From the NCBI GenBank assembly GCA_020205615.1, contig CM035171.1:122640893-122704892 (forward strand): 64,000 nucleotides of DNA, written 5' to 3'. Positions 1-13,184 of this stretch are shown piece after piece (positions within the stretch are counted from its first letter, which is position 1; each line of letters starts with the position of its first letter). A program made the position numbers and the translations under genes. Below the pieces are notes generated by a model. It saw only the letters and a list, made by a program, of their open reading frames with translations. It was not told the DNA's origin and searched no databases. This DNA is from Panax quinquefolius (Eukaryota; Streptophyta; Magnoliopsida; Apiales; Araliaceae).

Positions 1-47
1 GAAGTAGGAAAAAATGGAATCACAATTGTTGGCATCAGAATACATAC

Positions 48-1391
48 CTTACCCTTGACAACAACATCTTCAGCTTGAAGCTGTCTACATCTTTCCCATG
101 CAAGATCATACTGAATGGACCGTAAGCTCAAGATTAAACTATCATCAGCTTCATTTTCACCAATAATAACAAACTCCTCACGCAAGCCAGGAACTATTCC
201 CGCCTCTTCCACGTGCTTTATACCATGAATGGAAGCTTCCCGAACAGGTAAGTATGCTGAAGATTTTGCAGTTATGTCTACTAGTGCTCCATTAGCGTCT
301 GTATTGAATACCATTCCTGTGACCTGGTGCCAGGTAGGCAAGTAATATCAAACTTTTCTTGCTCACAAGTCGAACCAAACATGATTAAATCATACTTGAT
401 GCAATCTAATCAATTTTGTTTATTTTTATAAAATCAATCAAATTTCAATAATATGCAGATATATCTTACTAATTATATATTTATATCTAACTTTAAATAG
501 ATTCCGGAAATTTCAAACACTTGTAAACATAGATAGAGTGCATTGCAGAATTCAGAGAAAAAGAGTTCATTTCTATCCTATTGTGCTTTTTTCTATCATT
601 AACCCTTTTAAATCACACAAACACCAACTGAAATTACAAAGAAAGCAAACTATCAGAATCTATATTTTTTTTTAGTTTGAAAAGGGTTTTGTTTAATATT
701 TCAAGTTTCTTTGATTATCAACAAATGAAACTTGGGTTCTGTAAATTTAAGCTCTTTCCTTTTCCCTAGTTTAATCAGCCACCTACTGACTCTCCTGCAT
801 TAAAGTTCTAAATCAAATTCTATAAAAGTTCTTTCCTGAGCTCAACCAAATTAAATACAAACCCAACACTAATTTCAGACAAACACCATATTAAGCTCAT
901 AATCATTAATTTATCAGTATTCCTTTCTAGGGCAGGCTAATTTAGAAGGTAGAAGCCAAAAGACAGTACTTATATCCCCGGCTCTATAGTAAATAGATAC
1001 GCTCATTCACATAAATTTTCATTTTAGCCCAAACCCACCAACTAATTCTTCTCATAATCGTGAACAAATCCATAAAATACGTAAAATAAACACGAACCTT
1101 GGTGCCAATTTCGGAATTGAAGTCGTACTGCTGGATGGCAGTGTGAAAATCATCAACGGTGAAGGAAACACCTTCCATGGGGGCAGTACGGCATCTCTCG
1201 TAAGCATCTTCAAACATTTCTTTGAGCTTCATTCTTTCTCTGGTTTCCGCATTTGATATTGCCACCGCAGCTTTTACTATAAATGGCTTTTGCGAAGAAG
1301 TTTTGGTATTGTTGTAAGCTTTTCTGGAGAGACGAGAAGTTGAGAGGGATGGGCATCTTAGGCCGCCAATTTGCTGTGCAAAAGACGCCAT
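48..1391 (-). CDS. RPS1: 30S ribosomal protein S1, chloroplastic (5' part; exons 1098-1391 and 48-323)
   Basis: Nuclear gene for plastid ribosomal protein S1, which binds mRNA on the 30S subunit through S1/OB-fold repeats. Exon 1 (1391 down to 1098, 98 codons) starts [10 protein letters not shown] and has a Ser/Thr/Arg-rich, acid-poor N-terminus typical of a chloroplast transit peptide, followed by [16 protein letters not shown], a hallmark of plant CS1. The donor is AAG|GTTCGT and the intron 1097-324 is phase 0. Exon 2 (323-48, 92 codons) begins after CACCAG and reads [17 protein letters not shown], the first S1 repeat, then ends VVVKGK before a GTATGT donor at 47. Later exons lie off the left edge. 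An in-frame ATG exists 44 codons upstream (1521-1523), but the MASF start matches the family. No frame damage is visible. The intron holds nothing else recognisable. Confidence 0.93.
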
Positions 1392-1650
1392 TTTTCTTTC
1401 ACCCTTTGGCTTTTTGTTATTGAGATATAAAGAGAGCGAGGGGATTTTGTTTCCATTGATTTCACAGATAAGATGATTGAGTTTGAAGAGAGAAAAGAAA
1501 GGGAAAGTGGGACCCGGTTCCACCAGCTCCGCTTACTTTGGGTATTGGGCTTTTGGGAAGTATTTGTAGGGGGCATTTGCAGCCCGTTATTACCATGACA
1601 GTAGGCCTTGCTAACTACTATCAACAACAAAAGCAGAAGAGTCCTTTACA
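1392..1650 (-). promoter_or_regulatory. RPS1 5' region with TGGGCT site II-like motif
   Basis: Short space between the RPS1 start codon and the left end of the MULE. On the plus strand TGGGCT lies at 1546-1551, reading AGCCCA on the coding strand. Such site II elements are common in promoters of nuclear genes for ribosomal and organelle proteins. A TATATC stretch near 1420-1425 is too close to the ATG to be a sure TATA box. The transcription start is not determinable from sequence. Confidence 0.4.
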
Positions 1651-2049
1651 CTAATATACAACATTTAGAAAGTAATTATAAAAATAAAATATACACAATA
1701 TAATTACAAAAATAAAACATAAACAATATAACGCGCCTAAAATCATGTGTCATTATCCAGTCAGTTATCCAATTTCATATTTAAAATTAACCGTCCCTAA
1801 AATCATGTAATTTTGAAATCGGAACAACAGATCAACGACGGAGAAGACAAAATACGGTCAAAAAGCCTCCTCATCATGACTAAACTCGTAATCGGAGAAG
1901 ACAAAGTCGGTTGTCGCGACGCATCTCTAAGATCGAAAATAGCATACAAAATCAACAACGCCTTCAAGATCAGTAACCAAATACTGCAGTGATTGTTGAA
2001 TACAAGATCAACATCAATTTCGATCAAAAAATACTGATGTATGTGAGTT

Positions 2050-3330
2050 TAAAATTTATAATCATATAGTTACCTATTGTTACTACGAATTACTATATTG
2101 GTTACCTTTCTTAAGTTTTTTGCACTTAAAATGGTCACACGGTAAGAATAATGAATGTTTTGATTGCAATATGAATGTTTTGATTGCAATTGCATGTAAA
2201 AATGCAATTGGTTACCGCTAACATTACATTGATTCTTTAATCTAACTATGTCTATATTCTTTGTTTAATCTTTGGATTGGTTAATGCGTAATGGTACTAA
2301 CTAATGTTGCATTGGTTCTTTAACTAATAATGATTTGGTTACTGTGTCCATTACATTGGTTACTGACTAATAATGAATCGGATATTGTGTACCATTGCTT
2401 TGGTTACTGACTAATAATGACTTTGTTACTGTGTAACATTATAATGGTTACTTGATTATTACTTGTTTCTTGTTAATCTTTGACTTGTTATCGCTTAACA
2501 TTACTTTAGTTCTTTCTTCCGACTATACATATGTTATTGCTTTAATGCTAGATTGGTTATGCATAATGGTACTAACTAATGTTGCATTGGTTCTTGACTA
2601 ATAATGATTTGGTTCTTCGGTATAATTACATTGATTATTGATTAATAATGAATTGCTACCGCATGTACCATTGCATTGGGTTCTTGATTAATAATGACTT
2701 TATTATCGTGTAACATTATAATGGTTACTAATGAAGACTTGTTTCTTGACTTAATGTTTGACTTAATTATCGCTAACATTACATTGGTTCTTTGTCCGAC
2801 TATATACATGTTCGACTAATCTTGATTTGGTTACTGTGTACCATTGCATTGTTTACTGACTAATAATGACTTTGTTACTATGCAACATTATAATGGTTAC
2901 TGATGAAGACTCGGTTACTGACTAATGATGACTTGGTTATTGTTTAACATTATATTGGTTACAGGCTAACATAGGTTATTGACTAATAATTAATTGGCTA
3001 TTGTGTACCATTGCATTGAGTTCTTGACTAATAATGACTTTATTCTCGTGTAACATTATAATGGTTACTTAATGAAGACTTGGTTCTTGACTAATGCCGA
3101 CTTAATTCTTTGCTAACATTACATTGGTTCTTTCGACTATGTATATGTTATTGACTAATAATGATTTGGTTCTCGTGTTCCATTGCATTGGTTACTAACT
3201 AATAATTACTTTATTACTGTGTAATATTATAATGGTTACTGATGAAGACTTGTTACTGACTAATGCTGACTTGGTTACTGTTTAACATTATATTGGTTCT
3301 GGGATAACATTGATTTTGTTACTTACCATT
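2050..3330 (+). repeat. GGTTACTG minisatellite, left subterminal array
   Basis: A degenerate tandem array in which GGTTACTG recurs every 20-25 bp, joined by spacers such as ACTAATAATGACTT, TGTAACATTATAAT and ATGAAGACTT. Variants include GGTTCTTG, GGTTATTG and GGTTACCG. The array starts about 400 bp inside the MULE left end and runs up to the transposase N-terminal region. No coding capacity. Confidence 0.85.
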
Positions 3331-4439
3331 ACTTATTCTGTTGATGAATGATGGAGATGATTCCAATGTACTTTATTTCAATCTAACGTGGGGTGATAAA
3401 GTAACTAATACACCAAATTTGAAGTTACCAAGATATTAGTTCCATCAACTATTTCGCTCAAAGAAATGCTAACCAAAATATGCAAATGCATTACTGGCCA
3501 GACACAAACGCAACAACATTGTCAATCAAATTTCGATTAGAACGACATTCCACCGATCAAGATATCGGATGAAGCAACCTTACAATTCTTTACGAAATGA
3601 GTAGAAAACACGATGAACAAGGTAAATTCCCACCGATTGTGGATATTGAACACGAGAATGGGACGCACAACGATCTTGCATAAACTTGACAAATGTAGAA
3701 GAATCTATAATTCACGATGTAATGCCAATCGAGATCAACACAAGAGGAATTCAAAGACTAGTTCCACTAAAGAAGCCAATCACGCCAATTTGGAACGAAT
3801 ATATCGATCAACTTTGCAATGGAAATTATTGAACAACAACGAGACGACATACAACATGACAAATCATACGCGGAAGAACGATATGATGATGTAATATCGG
3901 ATCCGAATGAACGTGAAGTAAAATTACATCAAACCTACATGCGAAAAAAAAATCCTCTCACAAGCTATGAAAAACGCATTCAATCGTAAAAAAATAGACA
4001 ACACAAAAGTCTAACGAATAAGTTATAGAGACTTTGTCTTGGTGTGTGTATGCGATGAAAATTGCAAATGGAAGATGAGAGCATCAAGTTTCGTAAAAAC
4101 CAAAGATGTTCAAGGTTAGAGAATTCAATGATATCCACACTTGTTTCGATTAATGTATTGTTGGGAGACCATGACAGTGCAAATAGTGAGTTGGTCGTTG
4201 AATGCATAATGCAAAAAATAACAAATTTGAAGAAAATATACACACCAACCGATATTGTGGAAGACATGATGTCAGAATATAATGTGTCTATCTCTTACCA
4301 AAAAGCATGGAGATCGAAGGAGAAAGCGTTGGAAAAGGTGAGAGGAAATCCACACGACTACTCACTCATCCCATCATGGTTACACATCTTCAAGAAAACA
4401 AATCCGTAACACCTTAAAAACATTTATTGGTTTTACAGC

Positions 4440-4860
4440 ATTATACAGTAACCAATATGATGTTCCACAGTAACCAAGATATCATTACACGATAGATTGT
4501 TTACCAATGTAAATTGTTTACTGATTAATATTGTATTGGTTACCTTCATGCAACATGTTGGTTACTGTATAATGCATTGGTTACCAAACATGTGGTTACC
4601 AAGCATTAGTCAGTAATATTATTCAGTAACCAAAATAACATTAGTCAGTAACCAATACACCTTTAGACAGTATACATGTTTAGTTATTATTAGTATTAGA
4701 CCATTTATATGCAGTTATTATACATGTTTGGTTACCTTAATACGCATGTTTAGTTACTAAATGTAATATACAATTTGTATACCATTAACCACATGAACGG
4801 TTACCGATTACTAGTGATTTGGATACAGTATACTACTTGTAATTCTAATGATAGTGCTGA
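4440..4860 (+). repeat. Minisatellite in probable transposase intron, with a shared 150-bp module
   Basis: GGTTACC/GGTTACTG repeats in mixed orientation. The segment 4495-4640 (TTCATGCAACATGTTGGTTA, then CAAGCATTAGTCAGTAATAT) recurs in the same orientation at about 28250-28385, 28670-28795 and 29205-29315 in the Ulp1 half of the element. Confidence 0.75.
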
Positions 4861-5709
4861 TGTTTTATATCAGGTTCCGTCACAGCCCTTGAGTTGGAAA
4901 CAAATGGTCGTTTCAAGTATCTATTCTTTGCCATTGGAGCATCCATTCGAGCATAGCACCATTATTTTCCAATCATTGTAATCGATGGCACATTCATACA
5001 ATCAACTTACGGGGGACATTATCGATAAGAAGCACAAGACGCAAACCAAAACATTATTCCGATTGCTTTTTCGGTTGTTGTGAAAAAAATGAATTGTCTT
5101 GGAAATGGTTTTTGTAAATTTGAGAATTGCTTGTGGAGTTAGAAAGGTCGATGTATTGTTTCGAATGTATACGAAGCCATTATACAAGGATCAATTGTGT
5201 GTTTTTTGGATATCATGCATGGTTCCCCGCATATATCATATATACGAAAAATATAAAAAAACAGATTCAAAAAGAAAGGAGAAGAATTTAAACAGCTTAC
5301 AACGGGGTTTGTAGAGCTTACACTTTGTTGAACAATTCAACAAACACATGGTTTGAACTTGATGCTATTGATCCTCGAATAAGGACATATCCGGAGGAAG
5401 AGGTCAAGTTGGATAGGTGCACCAGGGCTCCATGGACCGTATGGCGGTACTCAACAATGACTTCAAACACCGCCGAATCTATTAACAATGCAATCAAGTT
5501 TATCAGGGATCTTCCAGTTGCGACAATGATTGAATGCCTACGTTGTCTGGTTCAAAGATGGTATTTCACAAACAAACAAGCAGCCGTATCAACATTCACA
5601 ACACTTTCCACAACAGCTGAGAGAAAGTTGCAATCTAATATCTTTAAATCAAAGATACTTAAGGTAATTAATACTCAATTTAAATTATTGTATCCTAATT
5701 TGCATTTGC

Positions 5710-6655
5710 AATCTACTGACTATTACTAACTTGGTTACTTACTAATGCTAACTTAGTTATTGTGCAACATTAAATTGGTTACTGACTATTGCTGAATTGG
5801 TTACTGTGTAACCATATAATGGTTGTTGGCTATTGCTGAGTTAGTTACTGTGTAACATTATACTGACTAACAATAACTTGGTTACTGGATAAAATTATAA
5901 TCTTTATTAGTTACAGACTAATGCTAACTTACTTAATGTGCAACATTATATTGGTTACTGACTACTACTAAATTGCTTACTGTGTACTTATATACTGGTT
6001 ACTATATAATGCTTATTTGGTTACTGTGTAACATTATATTGGTTACTGATCAATACTGACTTAGTTACTATATAACATTATAATGTTACTGAGATTTATA
6101 ATTGTTTCTTTTATATTGGTGGTTACTTATTGACTAATATTGTGTACTAGTTAATTGGTTACTGTATATTTGGGATGCAACTCTTAATCATATAATGGTT
6201 ACTGACTATTGCTGACTTGGTTACTGTGTAACCATATAATGGTCGCTGGCTATTACTGAGTTGGTTACTGTGTAACATTATACTAACTACAGAAACTTAG
6301 TTACTGGATAAAATTATAATCTTTATTGCATAATATTACTGACTAATACTGACTTGGTTACATACTATTGTTGACTTACTTAATGTGCAACATTATATTG
6401 GTTACTAACTACTACTTAATTGCTTACTGTGTAATTATATAATGGTTACTGTATAATGCTTATTTGGTTACTGTGTAACATTATACTGGTTACTGATCAA
6501 TACTGACTTAGTTACTATGTAACATTATAATGTTACTGAGATTTATAATTGTTTCTTTTATATTGGTGGTTACTTGTTGACTAACATTGTGTACTAGTTA
6601 ATTGGTTACTGTATATTTGGCATGCAACTGTTAATCTGATTGTATACATTGGGTG
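5710..6655 (+). repeat. Minisatellite in probable transposase intron, with a ~430-bp internal duplication
   Basis: GGTTACTG-based array between the transposase core and SWIM-like segments. The block at about 5770-6180 is repeated at about 6190-6620: both contain GCTGACTTGGTTACTGTG or GCTGAATTGGTTACTGTG, then CATATAATGGT, later TTTCTTTTATATTGGTGGTT and GTGTACTAGTTAATTGG. So the array grew by a large segmental step as well as by short units. Confidence 0.75.
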
Positions 6656-7129
6656 TTGTAGGTTGAGACATCAAACTTAGTGATTTTCACTGTTTACGAT
6701 GTCTCTAAACAGTATATTAATGGACATCGAACAAAAGACATGCACACGCCAGAAATTTCATTACCATGAGATGCTGCTGCCATACGTCGTCCAAGCTTCT
6801 TCTTTGTTATGAAAGCAAGAGAAATTTGAATTACATTATGATTTTTGCTCAAGAAATTACACTAAAGCAACTTTGTCAAGACATATTCAAATTCCATCAT
6901 GCCATTAGATGACAAAAGAAAAGCTGGAATGTATCGGAAGAAGTAAAAACATATGTATAAAACCACCCAACACAAGAAGGCCCAAAGGAAGACCAAAAAA
7001 AGGGAGAGTACAAACACGGATCCAAATCAAAATTCAAAACAAATGCAAAGAAAAGCAAGAAAAAGGACACAACAGAAAAACATGCAGTAATCCCCCGATT
7101 TTAAGACCACTAAAAAGGGTCTGATATAG

Positions 7130-7458
7130 TGCAGTTAAATTAAGAGTGTAAATACATGAATGTATTATTATTTACTTTGAGTAACCATTAAACGATTGGT
7201 TTGTAAAATTTTTGATTGTGTATAGTAAACAAAATTGTTATTCATTTATATATTGATTTCTGATTTCAATGAAACATTAACAATAACAGTAATCAAATAA
7301 ATACATAACAGTAACCATAACAGTTTTTAATGGTAACCACATATTTGTATAACAGTAACCATAATAGTTACCAGCTAATAACATAACAGTAACCATACCA
7401 GTTTTTAACCAAATAATTACATAACAGTAACCATAACAATGTTTAATGATACCCAAAT
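7130..7458 (-). repeat. Convergent intergenic spacer with minus-oriented minisatellite
   Basis: Between the 3' ends of the two MULE genes. 7130-7280 is plain AT-rich sequence. From about 7285 the array resumes as ACAGTAACCATAACAG, the minus-strand orientation of GGTTACTG, so the unit changes strand between about 6655 and 7285. It is cut at 7458 by the solo LTR and continues at 10195. Confidence 0.7.
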
Positions 7459-10194
7459 TGTGACGCCCCCAAAATAGGTCAATTCCATCCAACCCATTCG
7501 AGTCGCCAAATACATGGTAATAAATAACTACAACTTTATTATTACAACATATAAACTGTGAGTTTAAATACGAGATATTGCCATCTGAGATAATATCCAT
7601 ACGCAAATAAATCCCCATCATAATTATTGATACATTATTTTACAAAAATGGTGAGGACTACTAAACAACTCTCTCTAAACCTTCATTCCATACCCATTTA
7701 GTACTCATTACATTCTCGCCTCCCGATAAGAAAAATGGAACAAAAAGGAAAAGGGTGAGCTCAACTAGCCCAAGAAGAATATTATGACTAAGATAATATA
7801 CAACAAATTATCGTTAGTCTCCAACGGGAAAAATCTAATAGAATACAATAGATGACCAGGTTTTAAATCAACAATCGCAATGAAACAACAATTCATTAGA
7901 AGAGTTAAGTAGAGAATGCAAACTACTATCTTCTATATATGAATTTAAAAGTTCATCGTCGATATTTTATCCTACGCAACATCAATCAATATATATCTGA
8001 ATCAAATATTCATCTTTTGCACTACAGTGCCAAAGATATTCATCGATCGGTCATGTTCATCTCAACACTGCTCATCTTTGCACTACGGGCAAAGATATTC
8101 ATCAAGAAATCATTCATCTTTGCACTACAGCCAAAGATATTCAATAATATCATCATTTAGGATCGAGGATGATGAAAATATTTCAAAGAAAAGCGAATCC
8201 AATGAAACAAAAGAACAAGTATTATGGATTCGTACTTTAAACAATCCGAAGTTCAAAAATACTTCATAAATAATCATATCAAGTAAAATTCAAGAATGAT
8301 CAAAACATGGATACAATCAAAGCTAGTATCCATAATAGATATTTTAGACGAAAAGAAGAAATTTCATTTTTAAATGAATAGTCTTAGTATTAAGTGAATA
8401 GTCTTGGTATCGTGAATAATAACTCTGACACCAAAAGATAGAAATTCCACAAAAACATCTTCACGCTTCATGAATAGTACTTTTGAATAAGAACTCGTGA
8501 ATAGTAACTCATGAATAAGTAACTTGTGAATAAGAACTCATGAATAAGTAACCCGACGCATGAAAAGTTCCAAATTTGATAAAAGTTCCAACCAATATTT
8601 CAAATAATGATATTGAAGAAATAATATCATTTGAGAAGAAAATAACATCCTTACCTCGAAAGACAAGATTTTAAGTTGAAACAGGATGACATAGGCTGAT
8701 GAACTTGAACTTGCAAGTATAGCAATACTCAAAGTATACTCAAAATACTCACAAGAATACGCTCGATAATATAGAGAAAAAACTTGATTTACGTGTGATT
8801 TTCAATTCTAACCTAAGCACCCTATTTATAGGAAATTGCTTAAAACACCAAAGCAGAAAATTGAATATAATAATATTATATATAAACAAAATTCATACGC
8901 CCACATCTTGAATCTGAATTCAGCCACCATGCACATGTTAAATATGCCTACAACATATAAAAAACATTTTTCTTAAAAAACATAATTAAAACTTCCAAAA
9001 ATCAATTATTTCGGAGCTTCGGAACTTAAATAATTCATAATAAATAGCCCTTTTATCAGAAAATTCGAATCTCGCGACTTTTTATAGGAAATTCCATTAT
9101 CTACAACTTTGCAGAAGGAAGTTTTTCCAAATTCCAAACAGAAATTAACCAAAATCCACAAACGGACGATTTTACAGGCTATAATCAAATTTCAGTCAAT
9201 AAATGGGGTCCACCGACACACAAAACATGTGTTAATCATTTAATGCCACAAAAATACTCTTCCTCCTCATATACTCATATATCCCACATTCATTATAAAA
9301 ATATCACCGTTAATATATTATTAAAATAATATATTTAAATGAATTATTTTATCAGAAAAAGATAAAATATTAATTTTCAACAATTGTCACATTAAAAATT
9401 TTCTCCATCTATATCCACATAAAATTAATATTTTTCTCATCATATAAATCAATAATTAATTATTCACAAATAATATTACAGAATCACAAGATCTTGCAAC
9501 CAGTAGTTCTCCTGGAAGAGGGGCTTTCCATAAGGATCTCTCTCACTTCTTTGGCGCAAGAATTAGGTGACCAAACCTCTCCTTAGATGTAACTTTTTAG
9601 ACATTGCCAATAATGTTATCTAATAATATTATTCAGATAATATGAATTATTGCTTCGATAATGAAAAATCTTGTAATGACAATTATTGAAACAACAATAA
9701 TATAAAACATCAACGCAAAGAATTATTAAATCAATAAAATCTTCGAATAAGATAATTCGTAACAATTATTGAGTAGTGTCTTCTTACGTAAGAATCAATA
9801 ATTGGTGCAATACCGTATGCTTCTTTTGTTGACAACGCGTATTAGTGTGTTTTTTAACCACCGGGTATTCCAACAATGATTAATTAATGAATAACTACGC
9901 CAATTATTTATAAACAACTTATATTTGTCGCTTTCTTCATCCAATCGCTTTTTCGTTATGGGGCCCACAAAAGATCTGCGCCGTCGTCATTTAATATTCC
10001 CACAAAGATCTGAATATTCCACGACCAAACGAATATTCCCCAAATAATAATGAATATTTTATAACCACTTGCTTATTCAAAATATTTGCGTATTTTACCC
10101 ATAACTATCAACATTAATCAAATCAACCCTTACTATTTCAAAAAAATAAATAGAGGAAAATAAATTTCATTTATTAATAATTTGGGGTCTTACA
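7459..10194 (-). mobile_element. Solo LTR (2736 bp) of the chromovirus family, TSD CAAAT
   Basis: Plus-strand reading begins TGTGACGCCCCCAAAATAGG and ends GGGGTCTTACA, a TG...CA LTR. It is flanked by perfect 5-bp duplications CAAAT at 7454-7458 and 10195-10199. The host minisatellite reads straight across after removal, as shown by an uninterrupted version of the target (ACCCAAATAATTACATAAC) at about 10583. No internal retroelement sequence is present, so this is a solo LTR from LTR-LTR recombination. Compared with the coding copy at 57815-64000 the element lies in minus orientation. It contains short tandem repeats at about 8020-8160. Confidence 0.93.
8020..8160. repeat. LTR-internal tandem repeat, about 40-bp unit
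   Basis: Units of the type CATCTTTGCACTACGGGCAA followed by AGATATTCATC, three to four copies. The same unit is expanded at 20100-20535 and appears reverse-complemented at about 16180-16400 and 25100-25400. Part of the LTR, not coding. Confidence 0.75.
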
Positions 10195-11080
10195 CAAATA
10201 ATTACATAATAGTAACCATAACAGTAACCACCTAATTTCATAACAGTAACAATACCATTTTATAATGGTAACCACAACATAAACAACCTGTATATCCAGC
10301 AACATATAATTAAAAGGGTATTGAAGTTTATGAAACACATGTATACCCACACATGTCCACTTAACATATGACATATGTCCTGATACAATATTTTAACTCT
10401 CTGGTTACTATCAAATCATTATCTGGTTACCTATTTATACATGATTGGTTACCAATCAGATATTACAAAATTATAATTGGTTACCATTTTATACACGACA
10501 AGAACTATAATAAAGAACTATGCCAGCTTTTTAATGTAAACCAAATAATTACATAACAAAGAACCATAACAATGTTTAATGGTACCCAAATAATTACATA
10601 ACAATAACCATCACAATAACCACCTAATTTCATAACAATAATCAAACCAGGTTTATAATGGTAACCACAACATAAACAACTCAGATATTCAAAGAACTGT
10701 AATTAAAAGGGTATTGAAGTTTATGAAACCCATGTATACATAAAGATATACACTTAACATATGATATATGTCCCGATACAATCTTGTAACTCTCTCTCTC
10801 GTTACTATCAAATCATTATCTGGTTACCCTTTATATATGATTTGTTACCAATCAGTATATTTCAAAAAATTCAACAAACACAACTTAAAAAGAAACAAAA
10901 TACCAACCAACAAACAATATCTCTTTCATTAATGCTAATATAATCAAATATATAATCCCATCTACATAAGATCCAATGAACATCAAAAAATCATAAACCA
11001 TACACAAATGTTGTGTATAACACCAAAACTTAAAAAAATACACAACAAAATTAATAAAGACAAAACAACAAAATCAATTA
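10195..11080 (-). repeat. Minisatellite 3' of the Ulp1-like gene, with ~360-bp duplication
   Basis: Mostly minus-oriented units (CAGTAACCA), with some plus-oriented GGTTACC. The block at 10200-10500 is repeated at 10590-10870: both contain ATAATGGTAACCACAACATA, TTAAAAGGGTATTGAAGTTT and CATATGTCC or ATATGTCCCGATAC. 10870-11080 is AT-rich without recognisable content. No coding region. Confidence 0.7.
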
Positions 11081-11081
11081 A

Positions 11082-11730
11082 TCAAAATCTGAACAAATCT
11101 TCACGGAAATTCTCTATCGATGTTATAGCCCTCCAACCGCTTGTTCCTAGCATGCATAAATAGGTTTGTGCATAACTTTTTCCGATACTTCGCAATGGGG
11201 AAAGGAATAGGAATCTGATTAAACTTCTGATGAATGACATGCTCAGCAAAACAAATTGTGAACATCCCACAATAACTGTAACAACAAACAACATATAACA
11301 AAAATCAAAAATAAAATCAACCTATATGTAATAATTTAAAAAATGTACACAATTTAACCCTTACCCCTCTACTTGTTCAGGAACCGTCTCAGCAAATTCC
11401 AACTCAATTATATTGTCTTCGTCCTTGTTGCGATACGGGTCACAACTGAAGTCAATGTCAGACCTATCCTTTCAAAAACCAAACTTGCGCAGTAGTATGG
11501 GAAGAATGAAGATGTACGGCTCACAAACATCAGATATTTTAGTTTGCATGGATTTCCTTTTTGGTTGTAGAGAATTGTAAACAGTTAGACACCTACGATG
11601 CACATCAAAAGACAACAACAACCAATGGTCCGGTGATGACATATGAATTGGGAACAACACATAGTCAACGTTCCTCCATGGTGTGTTGACATCCATAAAT
11701 TGACCCACGTATGTATTCAAAGAACATCAC
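11082..11730 (-). pseudogene. Ulp1 catalytic core exons (His and Cys motifs)
   Basis: Exon 11730-11460 encodes WRNVDYVLFPIH followed by DHWLLLSFDVH and TVYNSL; the HW pair marks the catalytic histidine of C48 proteases. The last exon (11280-11101) follows a TTACAG acceptor and reads YCGMFTICFAEHVIH, matching the DCG-x-F motif that holds the nucleophilic cysteine, then the family C-terminus IPIPFPIAKYRKKL. The residue before the Cys is Tyr where the family has Asp (one base change). The order His then Cys and the spacing fit Ulp1. Confidence 0.8.
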
Positions 11731-12299
11731 CCCCCGCATGAAACAATTTTGTCACAATTTTTTTTGTATACTCTCTTCGAAAGAACGGCGATCTTGTTTG
11801 TGAAACCAACAATCCGTGGTCGTTACCCTTATAGAACACTTTCTAATGTCTCTTGCCAATTTACTAAATAATACAAGGCAATATTGATGTGCTGAGCCAA
11901 AAAAAATTAATAGGATATTAACAGTTGTTGGAAAATGCAAGTATGTGATTAATGTAACTAAATAATGTAAACATAACTACAAAAACATAATTTTTAAAAA
12001 ATTACTCACATCGTCAAATCTAACCAACCCAGTGACGCCTTTTAATTTATAGAACCACATCTTCGATGATATTGCAATGGATCCAAATACAAAAGAAGGC
12101 ATGATAATATCGCTCTTTCCAGGAAATTTGTCCGTCCTTCAATATAATAACATAATATTAGTATACACACTAACATTAACAATTACCGTATTAATATATA
12201 CACTACTACAAATCAAACTTGCACGTTCTATAATTAACATACTAATCAACCAACTTAATTTTAAACAGTACCCTGCTAACCAACAAATATTAAAATCAT

Positions 12300-12780
12300 A
12301 ACCATAATCAAATAGTAACTAATACATAACTAATAGGTAACAAAACATAAACTAATATTAACCGAATATAAAGTAATAGTAACCATAACATTTATTTAAT
12401 AAGTAACCACACCATTTATTTAATATTAACATTTATTAAATATTTAATATTACGCAATAACCAAAACAACATTAATCAAGAACCAATTAAGTATTATACA
12501 AGAATTCAATGTAATGTTACACAAAGAACTAAATACAACATTCGACAATAACAATACATCATTGACAAAGAACCAAAACAAAGATACCAAAATCAAGTAA
12601 ACTAATCAACAACTTAATTTTAAACATTAATCGGTAACCAAACCATAATCACATAATAACTCAAACATAACTACTAGGTAACCAAAACATAATCTAATAG
12701 TAACGAAATATAAAATAATAAGTAACCATAACATTTATTTAATATTAACCATATGTTACTACAATAATACAAACTTATTT
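12300..12780 (-). repeat. Minisatellite in Ulp1 intron
   Basis: AAGTAACCATAACATTTATT-type units with TAACTAATAGGTAAC; same family as the other arrays, mainly minus orientation. A ~300-bp segment is duplicated (about 12230-12420 resembles about 12600-12770). Confidence 0.65.
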
Positions 12781-13184
12781 GTTTCATAAAAAAAATTATA
12801 GCATTGTTAACAACAAAAACAAACCTTTTACTCGTTGTTTATTCCAATTTTGAACCATTCTTCAAACAATGCCTCTTCAAATTTTGAGGGCATCTCCATG
12901 CATGATTTGGGAATGCACTTAAACGCGTGTGAGTGTTTGACTAAGCGACCCACTACAGAGAGATGATGAACCAAATAGATCCGAACGGCTGCAGATATAT
13001 GGAGACCGTAAAATGGCACTCTTTGCGGGGTTCACGTCTGTGTCTACCACCACTTTTGTGGACACTCTTCTCCAACTCATCACACTTAGCTATGTCCCGT
13101 GTGGTGAGAACCATAAAATCAAGAGTATACCTTCTGTCACTTCACATTTCTTCCCTTTTTCAGGTTGACATAAAAAGGTAATAT

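Larger units (their letters stand above)
3340..7125 (+). pseudogene. MURA/MuDR-type MULE transposase relic
   Basis: Family order is preserved although frames are broken. About 3410-3600 gives an N-terminal segment (SLKEMLTKICK, ISDEATLQFFT). About 4040-4095 gives DENCKWKMRASSF, typical of the MuDR N-terminal domain, and 4062-4409 continues through IYTPTDIVEDMMSEYNVSIS and YQKAWRSKEKALEKVRGNP. About 4900-5075 gives the start of the DDE domain (YLFFAIGASIRA, IVIDGTFI, YGG). 5325-5729 is the C-terminal part of the transposase core (TMTSNTAESINNAIK, RDLPVATMIECLRCLVQRW). About 6670-6790 holds a decayed SWIM zinc-binding segment, and 6909-7124 ends with PPNTRRPKGRPKKGR and a zinc knuckle-like KGHNRKTCSN in which two cysteines are lost. 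Minisatellite blocks at 4440-4860 and 5710-6655 occupy probable introns. Stops and shifts make it inactive as written. Confidence 0.85.
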
